This document shows positions 4,523 through 11,995 of a stretch of 14,408 nucleotides of DNA, piece by piece. The DNA is from Candidatus Saccharimonadia bacterium (lineage in GTDB: Bacteria; Patescibacteriota; Saccharimonadia; Saccharimonadales; UBA4665): the NCBI GenBank assembly GCA_023268595.1, contig JALQUD010000017.1, positions 1-14,408 of the forward strand. Direction: 5' to 3'. The notes beneath the pieces were generated by a model. That model saw only the letters and a program-made list of their open reading frames with translations. It was not told the origin of the DNA and searched no databases. Positions within the stretch are counted from its first letter, which is position 1; each line of letters opens with the position of its first letter. The position numbers were made by a program, and so were the translations under genes.

Positions 4523-5539
4523 TTATTGACTATTTTCGTTTAATCGAGTGTCAGCATATCTAAGCACGGCCTGTAATGCCCGGCGGCAGAACAGCGGCTC
4601 TGATTCGTCGTCAATATATATCACCGACTCCGGCACCGCCCGTGACGGTACTTCGCCTGCCAGAGCCGCCTGGCGGACCGCAGACTCCAGGCCGAATAGT
4701 GGACGCATCGCCTGGTATGTCGGAGCCGGTGGCAAGGTGCGCACGACAGCCGGCCGCTCCGGCCAGCCGCTCGCTTTCAAGCGATCATATTCATCGGTGT
4801 ACATATGCATCGAGAACGCGTAGTGGATGTACGTCCCAAGCTCTGCCTCCAGTTCGGCAGCGATCATACTCTGCAAGGAGACCATCAAAGGAATATCGTA
4901 TGGCATGATACCTATGACCGATTGGGAGCGCATTATGGTTATCGTATCCAGATGGCGTGTTCCGGATTCCGTAGTTCGTAGCCGATATTGCGTACCCATA
5001 GCACAAGAGATATCAACTCTATCTTCCACCAGCTCTTCCATACTGATCAGATCGATGGCACCCCGGCGGCTGTCAGGATCCCTGCGCAGGACGTTGACGA
5101 CGTGGCCTACCTGGCCCGCAAAACCCTCCCCGTCACGGAACAGTTTAGGTCCCCAGGCACACTCCACGACCCCGTCGTCATTGGCGAACTTGGCCGCCCG
5201 CGGATTGTAAAAACCGATCATCGACGCATCGTCGGATCCGGTGAACGTCCAGATGATATTGGCATACATATATGCCTCGTTGACCGGCCGGCCCGGCAGG
5301 TCGAGCACGCACTCCAGAGGGTCATCAAGCTCGAAGCCGGTCGTCGTCTGTTTGTACGGGCTCCTACCCTCTCCGAAATTCGAGCCGACCGACTGCGGAT
5401 CGGTCGTAACCCGCTCAGGGTACGAATCCAGCTCCAATAGCAGTTCGCCCATCACTGCCCGCAGGTCCTTGGATTCCTGTAAACCACGTCCTATCTCATA
5501 GCCGTCGCCTCGTCGCATCTGTTCCATCGTGGGATACAT
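4523..5539 (-). CDS. Thymidylate synthase / pyrimidine hydroxymethylase family protein
   Basis: A 338-aa enzyme of the thymidylate synthase fold, which transfers a one-carbon unit from methylene-tetrahydrofolate to C5 of a pyrimidine nucleotide. Family landmarks: IIWTFTGSDD (95-104, compare ELLWFLKG), DPDSRRG (154-160, the phosphate-binding Arg pair), the probable catalytic Cys179 in DISCAMGTQYRL, MRS (203-205, compare QRS), GIMPYDIPL (210-218) and HMY (245-247, compare HIY). At the base-reading position, Asn in thymidylate synthases, it has Asp215; T4 dCMP hydroxymethylase and relatives also carry Asp there. The Glu of ELLW is Asn94, which is unusual for either activity. About 85 extra C-terminal residues follow the core. 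A cytosine-nucleotide hydroxymethylase is a possible role, as is a divergent enzyme. TATAAT lies 15 nt before the start. Confidence 0.85.
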   Translation of the reverse strand: MYPTMEQMRRGDGYEIGRGLQESKDLRAVMGELLLELDSYPERVTTDPQSVGSNFGEGRSPYKQTTTGFELDDPLECVLDLPGRPVNEAYMYANIIWTFTGSDDASMIGFYNPRAAKFANDDGVVECAWGPKLFRDGEGFAGQVGHVVNVLRRDPDSRRGAIDLISMEELVEDRVDISCAMGTQYRLRTTESGTRHLDTITIMRSQSVIGIMPYDIPLMVSLQSMIAAELEAELGTYIHYAFSMHMYTDEYDRLKASGWPERPAVVRTLPPAPTYQAMRPLFGLESAVRQAALAGEVPSRAVPESVIYIDDESEPLFCRRALQAVLRYADTRLNENSQ

Positions 5540-5554
5540 TATGCCACAGCTGAG

Positions 5555-5560
5555 ATTATA
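5555..5560 (-). promoter_or_regulatory. -10 element TATAAT for the TS-family gene
   Basis: A consensus TATAAT on the minus strand, 15 nt before the ATG at 5539, predicts a leader of about 8 nt with no SD. No good -35 is seen. Confidence 0.4.
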
Positions 5561-5589
5561 CCGGTCAGTTTTTCGGACTCACTTACACG

Positions 5590-5616
5590 AAAAAGACTCC
5601 AAAGAAATGGAGTCTT
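5590..5616 (-). terminator. Intrinsic terminator after tRNA-Ala
   Basis: On the minus strand AAGACTCCA, loop TTTCTT, TGGAGTCTT is a perfect 9-bp stem; its last TT continues into TTT. It lies 15 nt past the CCA end and ends the tRNA transcript before the TS-family gene. Confidence 0.85.
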
Positions 5617-5630
5617 GCACGAATTCTAAT

Positions 5631-5707
5631 TGGTGGAGATACAGGGACTCAAACCCTGGACCTCAGCGCTGCCAGCGCTGCGCTCTAATCAACTGAGCTA
5701 TATCCCC
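5631..5707 (-). tRNA. trnA: tRNA-Ala(GGC)
   Basis: A complete cloverleaf of 77 nt with encoded CCA. The acceptor GGGGATA pairs with TATCTCC and includes the G3:U70 wobble that identifies alanine tRNA. The D arm is GCTC/GAGC. The anticodon stem CAGCG/CGCTG carries loop CTGGCAG, so the anticodon is GGC. The T arm is CAGGG/CCCTG with loop TTTGAGT and the discriminator is A. It stands 74 nt downstream of the antiporter stop codon with its own terminator downstream. No clear promoter is visible in the 74-nt gap, so read-through from the antiporter gene may contribute. Confidence 0.97.
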
Positions 5708-5781
5708 TTAATCGTTGTCCGCACCGATAGTTACCGATACGTTTACGTGCTTCATAGTACCATAACGGCCGAAGCATGTCA

Positions 5782-7878
5782 CTAGTTTCTGCGGATAGCG
5801 AACCGTTCCTCGACATGTTCGACCATCGCCTCGTCAGCCATGCCCTTCTCCTGGAAGAAGCGGAGCGCCTTGTTGCCGGTCGAGTGTAGTGAGCTGAGCG
5901 ACAGTTCGCTGACGTACGGCGTCAGCTCCGAACCGTGTTTGTCTAGCAGCTTGTCGGCCTTGCCGGCACTCTGTTCACGGTACTTACCATATATGTCCAA
6001 CACAGTTTCGTATGCCCAGTCGTCAAACACCGCGACACCGTACTGGGTCTGCATCTGACGCAGCGTCTTGACCACTTTGCGCGAGATTATCGCCTGGGCA
6101 CGATAGTACTGGTATTTCTCCTGCAATGGCGTTTCCTTACGCCGGCCGAATGCCGTCTGCGTGAAAATGATCAGCCGCTCGAACACGTCCTTACGGTCCG
6201 AGTATGAGGACGGGTCGATGCTCTCATGCTGGGCATACTCGATCTTCTCTTCCTGTAGGCTCAACTTGCCATAGATACGCCGATACACCGCCTCGCCGAC
6301 TTCCTCGTTGGCATACAGGTCTTTCAGATATCTCTTTTCGATGGAGATTGCCATGTAATGTAATGATTGCACGAACAGGCCAGGCCCATGGACGGCCAAC
6401 AGCTCTGCCCGCCCGGTCTCCGTCTCACTTATCCGACGGTCCAGCGAACGCTTCAGCCGGGCGTAGTCCTTGGGCTGCACGAAGCCACGGCTCCGCTGGT
6501 CCTTGATGCGCTCAAGCTCCATCCGCAGGTAATACATGCCAAAATCGAGCGTCCGCGCCTGCATGAACGGCGACGGTTTGTTAACACCGAGCTTGGTGAC
6601 CATCCGCCCGATGGTCGTAGCTTTGATGAAAAGCGTAGCCAGGATACAACCCACGGTCAATGCCAATAGCAGTTCCTTGACACTGTACGCATATTGCCAG
6701 CCGTCGGGCTGGTAGCTATCAGGAATCAGCAGAACCACGATGATCGCCAAGGCGCCGCGCAGGCTACCCCAAGCCAACAGGCGCTGCCAACTGTCGGGCA
6801 GCTTGGACACCGGCCGCAACCTGTTCAACGGTATAGTTACCGCATACACCGATAGGGCCCGGGCCACCGCCACCACCAGGATGGTAATAATTATAGGCAA
6901 CCATAAGTTAGCCAAGTCGACCTTGGTAGTCGCGAACAACACGCCGGCCAACAGGAACACCAGAGAATTGGCGACGAACGCCAGATGCTCGACCGACTTC
7001 TGCATATACTCGTCGGAAGCCGGTGACAGGATGTGCCGGGCGTAATTACCCAGGAACAAGGCTGCCGTGGTCGTAGCGATGATCGGTGACAGATGGATCT
7101 CAACACCCAGCAGTGACGAGCCATTGATCATCTCAGTCAGGATGAAGACGATGTGCGCCGACACCAGTAGCACGGTGATCGATACGAACTCGTTGGAACG
7201 GGTGTAGCGTAGCCCACGCGAGAACAGTGTGGCCATCAGGATACCAAAGACGATACCGAGCACCACCATCATCACGAACGAGGCAAGGCCTTCAAGTACC
7301 GTCGACGTGCCATGGAAGCCATCAAGGGCGATACCGAGCACCACCAGGAACAACGCTACGGCGGTACCGTCGTTGAACAAGCTTTCACCCTCGAATATGA
7401 GGTTAAGCCGCTTGGGCGTACCGTACTCTTTGAACAGCGCCAGGACCGCCACCGGGTCGGTGGCCGATATGACCGCTCCGAATAGCAGCGCCACGATGAA
7501 CGGTATCTCCAGACCGATCAGCCCGAACGCAAAGAAGATACCGGCGGCGATAAGCCCTGCGGAAATCATCAGCGACACCACTGACAACAGTGAGATATGC
7601 CAGGCATTCTCGACTATCTTCCGGATGTTCATGTTGAAGGCCGATTCGAATATCAGTACCGGCAAGAAGACATAGAAGAGTAGTTCGGGCGTCAGGGCGA
7701 CTTCACGCAGGAACCCCAGGCCCGGCTGGAGCGCCGGTATCTGCACCAATGGCACTATCAACATACCGATCAGCACCAGGAAGACGGTGTACGGCAACCT
7801 GACCCGCCGGGCCAGGAAGAAAGCCGCAGAAGAGATCAGCAGCATGACGAATAAAGCTAAGATTGATGTGATGCTCAT
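5782..7878 (-). CDS. CPA1-family Na+/H+ antiporter with long cytoplasmic C-terminal domain
   Basis: A 698-aa cation:proton antiporter of the inner membrane, expelling Na+ (or another monovalent cation) against protons. About 12 hydrophobic segments span residues 5-425. Family motifs: LPVLIFESAFN (about 72-82), ATDPVAVLALF (139-149, with the ion-binding Asp141) and FEGESLFNDGTAVALF (162-177, with Asn169-Asp170). The segment WGSLRGALAII near residue 372 matches the conserved R-G-A helix of NhaP/NHE proteins. The last 260 residues are charged, helical and probably regulatory, with no obvious nucleotide-binding motif. No SD is seen before the ATG. CorA lies 69 nt upstream on the same strand; the gap contains a TATAAT within a hairpin. 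The pair suggests a cation homeostasis locus. Confidence 0.93.
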   Translation of the reverse strand: MSITSILALFVMLLISSAAFFLARRVRLPYTVFLVLIGMLIVPLVQIPALQPGLGFLREVALTPELLFYVFLPVLIFESAFNMNIRKIVENAWHISLLSVVSLMISAGLIAAGIFFAFGLIGLEIPFIVALLFGAVISATDPVAVLALFKEYGTPKRLNLIFEGESLFNDGTAVALFLVVLGIALDGFHGTSTVLEGLASFVMMVVLGIVFGILMATLFSRGLRYTRSNEFVSITVLLVSAHIVFILTEMINGSSLLGVEIHLSPIIATTTAALFLGNYARHILSPASDEYMQKSVEHLAFVANSLVFLLAGVLFATTKVDLANLWLPIIITILVVAVARALSVYAVTIPLNRLRPVSKLPDSWQRLLAWGSLRGALAIIVVLLIPDSYQPDGWQYAYSVKELLLALTVGCILATLFIKATTIGRMVTKLGVNKPSPFMQARTLDFGMYYLRMELERIKDQRSRGFVQPKDYARLKRSLDRRISETETGRAELLAVHGPGLFVQSLHYMAISIEKRYLKDLYANEEVGEAVYRRIYGKLSLQEEKIEYAQHESIDPSSYSDRKDVFERLIIFTQTAFGRRKETPLQEKYQYYRAQAIISRKVVKTLRQMQTQYGVAVFDDWAYETVLDIYGKYREQSAGKADKLLDKHGSELTPYVSELSLSSLHSTGNKALRFFQEKGMADEAMVEHVEERFAIRRN

Positions 7879-7917
7879 GATGTTATAGCGTTACCCGGCA
7901 CGTCGGGCACCTTTCCA

Positions 7918-7935
7918 GGGCGTAATTATACGCCC
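7918..7935 (-). promoter_or_regulatory. Hairpin containing TATAAT between corA and the antiporter gene
   Basis: On the minus strand GGGCGTA-TAAT-TACGCCC forms a 7-bp stem with a TAAT loop; a perfect TATAAT (7925-7930) lies inside it. It may be an internal promoter for the antiporter (TGTAAA 16 nt upstream is a weak -35) or an RNA processing or stability element in a joint message. Confidence 0.4.
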
Positions 7936-7947
7936 GCTTCAGCATTT

Positions 7948-8877
7948 TTACAGGATCTTTTTGCGCCGAGCCCATAGCAAACTTGCTATGATCGATGCCA
8001 AGATCAGTATTATCACCCACTCGAAGGCCCACTTGTCCTGCTGGAACGGCAGCTCCACGTTCATGCCATACATGCTGGTGAAGACGTTCGGGATCGTCAG
8101 CAACACCGTGGCCACGGTCAGTATCTTAATGGTACGGTTCAGGTTGTTAGAGCTGATCGAACTGTAAGCTGCCCGGATGTTGATGATCGACTTGATGTTG
8201 CTGCTACAGGCCTCGATGGACTGCTCGTTATTCAACAGCAGGTCCTCTACGATGTCCTGGTCCTCTTCGAACAATGGCACATGGCGGCCCAGCAGCAGGC
8301 GGCGCAAGGTAGCATTCGTCGGTTGCAGCGCGGACAGGAACTCGTTCAGCTCATCCTCGATGGTCACGAAGTCGATGAAGTCCTGGTTACGGATCTCGTG
8401 GCCGCGCAGACGCGAGCGGATCAGTTTGATCTGCTTGCTGGTGCTATTGATGTAGGCATCATACTGGTCGACGATCATGTGCAGTGCCTGCAATAGTAGC
8501 TTGGCCCTTTGTGTGGTGGCATAGTCCACCTTACCGGCGAACATCCGGTCCAGGAACGGCGGCCGCACCAATGACACGGTGATCAGTACGTTCTCGGCGA
8601 AGATGAACAGCATCGGCGCGGTGGCGATAGCACCATCGGCATTCTTGTAGGCAAACCGCACGAATATGTAACTATGGCTGCCCTCTTTTTCCAAACGTGG
8701 AAGTTCCTCTTCGTCAAGCGCATCTTCCAAATGCCCTAAGTCGAGCTTATAATCAAGTGCCAGCTTTTCCAGCTCCTTGTGCGAAGGCCCTTCGACGTAA
8801 ATCCAACTGCCCCGCTTTGGGGCATTAAGTTCCTGGATGGCCTGCGTGCGCAGGCTCTTGTAATAGTGTTTGATCAT
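7948..8877 (-). CDS. corA: CorA-family magnesium/divalent cation channel
   Basis: A 309-aa inner-membrane Mg2+ (or Co2+/Ni2+) channel subunit; CorA works as a pentamer. The N-terminal two thirds form the cytoplasmic alpha/beta domain followed by long stalk helices (about 120-250). Two membrane helices near the C-terminus flank the selectivity motif YGMN (270-273) and the loop VELPFQQDKWAF. The basic tail RRKK is typical. Length matches the family. The ATG at 8877 has a clear SD (AAGGA, 7 nt upstream). A promoter candidate lies at 8930-8959 and, further upstream, a strong promoter feeds a structured RNA and a terminator (8991-9165). That arrangement could be an attenuator or riboswitch for corA. 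The antiporter gene follows 69 nt downstream. Confidence 0.95.
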   Translation of the reverse strand: MIKHYYKSLRTQAIQELNAPKRGSWIYVEGPSHKELEKLALDYKLDLGHLEDALDEEELPRLEKEGSHSYIFVRFAYKNADGAIATAPMLFIFAENVLITVSLVRPPFLDRMFAGKVDYATTQRAKLLLQALHMIVDQYDAYINSTSKQIKLIRSRLRGHEIRNQDFIDFVTIEDELNEFLSALQPTNATLRRLLLGRHVPLFEEDQDIVEDLLLNNEQSIEACSSNIKSIINIRAAYSSISSNNLNRTIKILTVATVLLTIPNVFTSMYGMNVELPFQQDKWAFEWVIILILASIIASLLWARRKKIL

Positions 8878-8884
8878 CGTGCTG

Positions 8885-8889
8885 TCCTT
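8885..8889 (-). promoter_or_regulatory. Ribosome binding site AAGGA of corA
   Basis: AAGGA on the minus strand, 7 nt before the ATG at 8877; it decides the start. Confidence 0.6.
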
Positions 8890-8929
8890 GCCGTCTCGTC
8901 AGTGACGTTAGGGGGTTCTCTTACCATCC

Positions 8930-8959
8930 ATTGTATATCCGATCACCACGTTTGACCAA
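8930..8959 (-). promoter_or_regulatory. Candidate proximal promoter of corA
   Basis: On the minus strand TTGGTC (8954-8959), an 18-nt spacer and TACAAT (8930-8935). The -10 is good and the -35 weak. It would give a leader of about 46 nt and make corA independent of the upstream terminator. Confidence 0.35.
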
Positions 8960-8990
8960 ACCGCTGCGCTTCCGTGATGTCCCGGATATG

Positions 8991-9017
8991 AAAAGATCCC
9001 TGCCAGGCAGGGGTCTT
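8991..9017 (-). terminator. Intrinsic terminator downstream of the structured RNA
   Basis: On the minus strand AAGACCCCTGCC and GGCAGGGATCTT (one G-U pair) form a strong inverted repeat around a single central base, followed by TTTT. It lies 113 nt before the corA start codon. It ends the RNA from 9131 and any read-through from the ligA operon. Confidence 0.75.
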
Positions 9018-9131
9018 CACTGTCGTGCGCGCCCACCCGCGGCGGGTGGACATCGTTCAAGCATATTCCAGCATGTTTGTGTTGGTTTTTGTGAAAATGT
9101 TTGTTTCACGCGCCGCATGAGCGCACGATTA
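8991..9131 (-). ncRNA. Candidate structured small RNA or riboswitch-like leader upstream of corA
   Basis: A strong promoter (9138-9165) and an intrinsic terminator (8991-9017) bound about 140 nt. The RNA closes on itself: TCGTGCGC (9121-9128) pairs with GCGCACGA (9023-9030), a perfect 8-bp helix. Inside are a GTGAAA/TTTCAC hairpin (9091-9109, 7-nt loop), an A-rich single-stranded stretch, and a CCACCC/GGGTGG hairpin (9033-9049). An alternative pairing of GCGGCG near 9115 with CGCCGC in the last hairpin is possible. I do not recognise it as SRP RNA, 6S RNA, tmRNA, RNase P RNA or a riboswitch class I can recall. A 33-codon minus-strand ORF (ATG at about 9118) exists but has no SD. It may be an independent sRNA or a sensor controlling corA. 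Confidence 0.55.
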
Positions 9132-9137
9132 GTTTTA

Positions 9138-9165
9138 AGTATACCGCTTATGGCAGCCGTGTCAA
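9138..9165 (-). promoter_or_regulatory. Strong promoter of the structured RNA
   Basis: A perfect TTGACA (9160-9165), 16-nt spacer and TATACT (9138-9143) on the minus strand. It starts two bases after the stop codon of the 9168-9935 gene, and transcription would begin near 9131. It is the best-matching promoter in the window. Confidence 0.65.
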
Positions 9166-9167
9166 GC

Positions 9168-9935
9168 TTATGCCTTTTTATGTCCGGACGGAGCCTGCTT
9201 ACCTCGCAGCCGGCCAGCCCGGGGCATGATGTACAGCGCTAAAATGATAGCGAACAAGACCGCGAAGCCGCACATGATCGACGGGATACCTGCCCGTGCA
9301 GCCGGACTGACGCTGCCGGCGACCGCCGTCGGTACCAGAAACACCAGATAACCGATGACCAGTCCCCTGACCGACTGGTTCTGTGCGCCAGCCAACCGCG
9401 AAGCCGCAGGTGCGGACCGGCGTGTCCACCACAATCCCAGCCCGATAGCCGCCAACAGCAATCCATAATAGTAGACGCTATACAGGACACTGGTCACGGC
9501 CGTCAGCTGGAAGATATTGTAGTTGCCGGTGCACTCATAGCCGGCGAACACGCCTTGGTAGGTCAGGAAGAACAGGACGAAGCTAGCGGCGGCACCATAG
9601 CCGATGAACACCGGCCAACGCTCGCGCTTGCCCGCCAGCAGATACAACAGCTGGAAGCCTAAGGCTGGCAGCATGGTGATAGAGGCGAAGCCTGAACGGG
9701 CCCAGAATTCCGCCGGCAAACCGCCACCACCGGCACAGACGAAGTATTCGCTCAGCTGGAACCACGCCAGGAACAGCAAGGTGGCAGCCGTCAGACGGCC
9801 GATAGCATCAAGTTTATACCGCCACAACGTATACAGCATCAGTCCGATCTCAATGGCAAAGGTCGCCACCATCACCGGCGGCGAAAAGCAATTGAGCGTG
9901 GTACTACCGGTCCGCTTACCGCTCAAGCGGCTCAT
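9168..9935 (-). CDS. Multi-pass membrane protein of unknown function, coupled to ligA
   Basis: A 255-aa integral membrane protein with about seven hydrophobic segments. After a short basic start (MSRLSGKRTGS) comes the conserved-looking NCFSPPVMVATFAIEIGLM (residues about 14-32). Further membrane spans follow, with a polar loop YECTGNYNIF and a basic C-terminus. The layout resembles stand-alone 7TM sensor domains of the kind fused to histidine kinases, but no kinase or other output domain is present. Its ATG overlaps the ligA stop codon by 4 nt (ATGA), so translation is coupled to ligA. A strong promoter for the next RNA begins just after its stop. The function is unknown and the link to DNA ligase is probably only positional. 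Confidence 0.82.
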   Translation of the reverse strand: MSRLSGKRTGSTTLNCFSPPVMVATFAIEIGLMLYTLWRYKLDAIGRLTAATLLFLAWFQLSEYFVCAGGGGLPAEFWARSGFASITMLPALGFQLLYLLAGKRERWPVFIGYGAAASFVLFFLTYQGVFAGYECTGNYNIFQLTAVTSVLYSVYYYGLLLAAIGLGLWWTRRSAPAASRLAGAQNQSVRGLVIGYLVFLVPTAVAGSVSPAARAGIPSIMCGFAVLFAIILALYIMPRAGRLRGKQAPSGHKKA

Positions 9936-11959
9936 TCGGCGATCATTTCTACCAGCTGCTCTTCGCTGATCATGGTCGTGCCAAGCTTACGGGCCTTGGC
10001 CAGCTTTGACTCGCCGACATTGCTGCCGACTACCAGATAATCGGTGTCCTTACCGACGCTTGACTGGAACGTGCCACCCAATTCCCTGATCCGGTCAGCC
10101 GCCTGGTCGCGCTTCATGGTTTCCAGCCCACCGGTGATAACGAAGGATTTGCCGTCCAGTTTGCCGCCGGCATGCGACTCATATGACGGTTCGACGCCAA
10201 GCGCCGTGAACTTGTCCAACAAAGCACGGTTATCGGAATCGGCGAACCAGGCCACGACTGATTCAGCCACGACCGTACCGATACCATTGACCGCTAGCAG
10301 GTCGTCGATGGTCGCCGTCGCCAACGCTTCAACCGAACCGAACTTTTCCGCCAGATCGACCGCGGTCTGCGTGCCGACATGTCGTATCCCCAGTCCGAAG
10401 ACGAACCTCGGCAGCGATGGCTGTTTCTTATCAGCGATCGCCGATACTAGTTTGGAAGCTGAAACTTCGCCAAAACGGTCGAGTTCCAACACTTGCTCCT
10501 TGGTCAGGCTATAGATGTCGGCCAGATCACCGACCAGACCCGAGTCGACCAATGCCACGACATTCTTCTCACCCAACGTATCGATGTCGAGCGCGCCCTT
10601 GGAGGCAAAGTGCTCCAGCGCCTGACGTAGCAATATCGTTCCCGTCGCACCTTTGACGCGGTAGACGACCTCACCGGCCGGCCGCTCAAACTCGAGTTCC
10701 GGATATTGCCGGGCCAGCTCAGCCTCATAATCGAACTGCACCGCTTCTGCAGGCCGCAGCTCGGCAATCACCCGCTCGACCTGGGGAATGATGTCGCCTG
10801 CCTTATAAATCACCACCGTGTCCCCGATGCGGACGTCCTTGCGGGCGATCTCGTCGGCATTGTGCAGGCTGGCATGCTGCACCAACGTACCGGCCACCAC
10901 CACCGGATCGAAAACTGCCACCGGCGTAGCTGCGCCGGTGCGGCCGATGCTGATGACGATATCCTTGAGCACGGTCGTGGCCTCCTCGGCCGGATACTTG
11001 TATGCCACGGCACCGCGCGGGTTCTTGCCGACCGTGCCAAGTTCACGGTACAACTCTCGGTCATTCAGCTTGACGACCAGACCGTCGGTATTGAACGGCA
11101 GGTCGTGACGCTTATCTTCCCACTCATCAACGAAACGCATCACGCCGTCGATGTCCGTGAAGACGCTGGCTTGCGGATTAGCCGCCACCCCAAGCGCCCG
11201 GATAGCCTTGTAGCATTCCATGTTGGTGGCCACTTCGGACGGGTCTTCCCGAAGCAGGTCATATGCCCGGAAATTGAGCGGACGGGCCACCAGCTGCGGG
11301 TCAAGTTGGCGGATCGTACCGGCCGCCAGATTGCGCGGATTCATGAAAACCGGCTTACCGTCGGCTTCGCGTTGCTTATTCAAGGCTTCGAAGTCGTCTT
11401 TGAGCATGATGATCTCGCCGCGGATCTCCGTCCTGCCAGTCAAGAAACGCTCATATCCCTTGGCCGTACGTAAGGTCAGCGGCACACTCTTGATGGTACG
11501 TACGTTCAGTGTCACATCTTCGCCGATGGTACCGTCGCCCCGGGTGATAGCCTGCACCAGCACCCCATCCTGATACACCAGAGCACAGGCCAGGCCATCC
11601 ATCTTGATGTCAGTAAAGAACTCGGTGCCGCGTCCCGGCGCCAGCTTGTCGGTCCGTTTTACCCAGGCCTCGACATCCTCCCGGTTAAAGACATCGTTCA
11701 GGCTGACCATACGCACCGAATGGCGCACCTTGGAGAATTTGTCCAACGCTTTGCCGCCGACACGCTGCGTCGGGCTGTCGGGCGTCACCAGGTCGGGATA
11801 GTCGGCTTCGATGCGTTTGACTTCCTGCATCAGACCGTCATAGACCGCATCGGACACGCTCGGCTCGTCAAGCACATAGTACTCGTACGAGTAGCTGGCC
11901 ATCAGGTGTTTTAACTCATCATAACGCTTCTGGGCGGAGGTTTTTGTCTGCTCTGTCAT
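9932..11959 (-). CDS. ligA: NAD+-dependent DNA ligase LigA, lacking zinc-finger cysteines
   Basis: A 675-aa LigA, which seals nicks during replication and repair using NAD+. Order of domains: Ia (YSYEYYVLDEPSVSDAVYDGLM), adenylation domain with active Lys119 in IKMDGLA, TRGDG, EIRGEIIM, MNPRNLAAGT and DGLVVKL, then the OB fold (VAYKYPAEE, IGRTGAATPVAVFDPV, YKAGDIIPQV). Helix-hairpin-helix repeats (FGLGIRHVG, VNGIGTVVAES) and a C-terminal BRCT domain (GKSFVITGGLETMKRD) follow. The four-Cys zinc finger that normally sits between the OB fold and the HhH domain is present in length but carries no Cys at all; only two Cys occur in the whole protein, both in the adenylation domain. A TATCAT -10 ends 6 nt before the ATG. 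The start is standard and the length normal. Confidence 0.97.
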   Translation of the reverse strand: MTEQTKTSAQKRYDELKHLMASYSYEYYVLDEPSVSDAVYDGLMQEVKRIEADYPDLVTPDSPTQRVGGKALDKFSKVRHSVRMVSLNDVFNREDVEAWVKRTDKLAPGRGTEFFTDIKMDGLACALVYQDGVLVQAITRGDGTIGEDVTLNVRTIKSVPLTLRTAKGYERFLTGRTEIRGEIIMLKDDFEALNKQREADGKPVFMNPRNLAAGTIRQLDPQLVARPLNFRAYDLLREDPSEVATNMECYKAIRALGVAANPQASVFTDIDGVMRFVDEWEDKRHDLPFNTDGLVVKLNDRELYRELGTVGKNPRGAVAYKYPAEEATTVLKDIVISIGRTGAATPVAVFDPVVVAGTLVQHASLHNADEIARKDVRIGDTVVIYKAGDIIPQVERVIAELRPAEAVQFDYEAELARQYPELEFERPAGEVVYRVKGATGTILLRQALEHFASKGALDIDTLGEKNVVALVDSGLVGDLADIYSLTKEQVLELDRFGEVSASKLVSAIADKKQPSLPRFVFGLGIRHVGTQTAVDLAEKFGSVEALATATIDDLLAVNGIGTVVAESVVAWFADSDNRALLDKFTALGVEPSYESHAGGKLDGKSFVITGGLETMKRDQAADRIRELGGTFQSSVGKDTDYLVVGSNVGESKLAKARKLGTTMISEEQLVEMIAE

Positions 11960-11965
11960 GCAACT

Positions 11966-11971
11966 ATGATA
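11966..11971 (-). promoter_or_regulatory. -10 element TATCAT of ligA (leaderless)
   Basis: TATCAT on the minus strand ends 6 nt before the ligA ATG; TTACCG 17 nt upstream is a weak -35. No SD is present, so ligA is probably translated from a leaderless message or by read-through from the upstream gene. Confidence 0.4.
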
Positions 11972-11995
11972 GCACCCGCGGCGCTTACGGTAAGG

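Noticed and set aside
3998..4543. 181-aa plus-strand Ser-rich open frame
   Set aside because: Antisense to the 230-aa gene; composition is typical of a shadow frame.
9019..9118. 33-codon minus-strand ORF (MRRVKQTFSQ...) inside the structured RNA
   Set aside because: No ribosome binding site, and the sequence is better explained by RNA pairing; it could still be a leader peptide.
8991..9131. SRP RNA, 6S RNA or tmRNA identity for the structured RNA
   Set aside because: No GGAA-tetraloop SRP core, no long single-bubble 6S duplex and no tRNA-like ends are seen.
10706..11473. 255-aa plus-strand open frame inside ligA
   Set aside because: Antisense shadow of ligA, whose domains are continuous.
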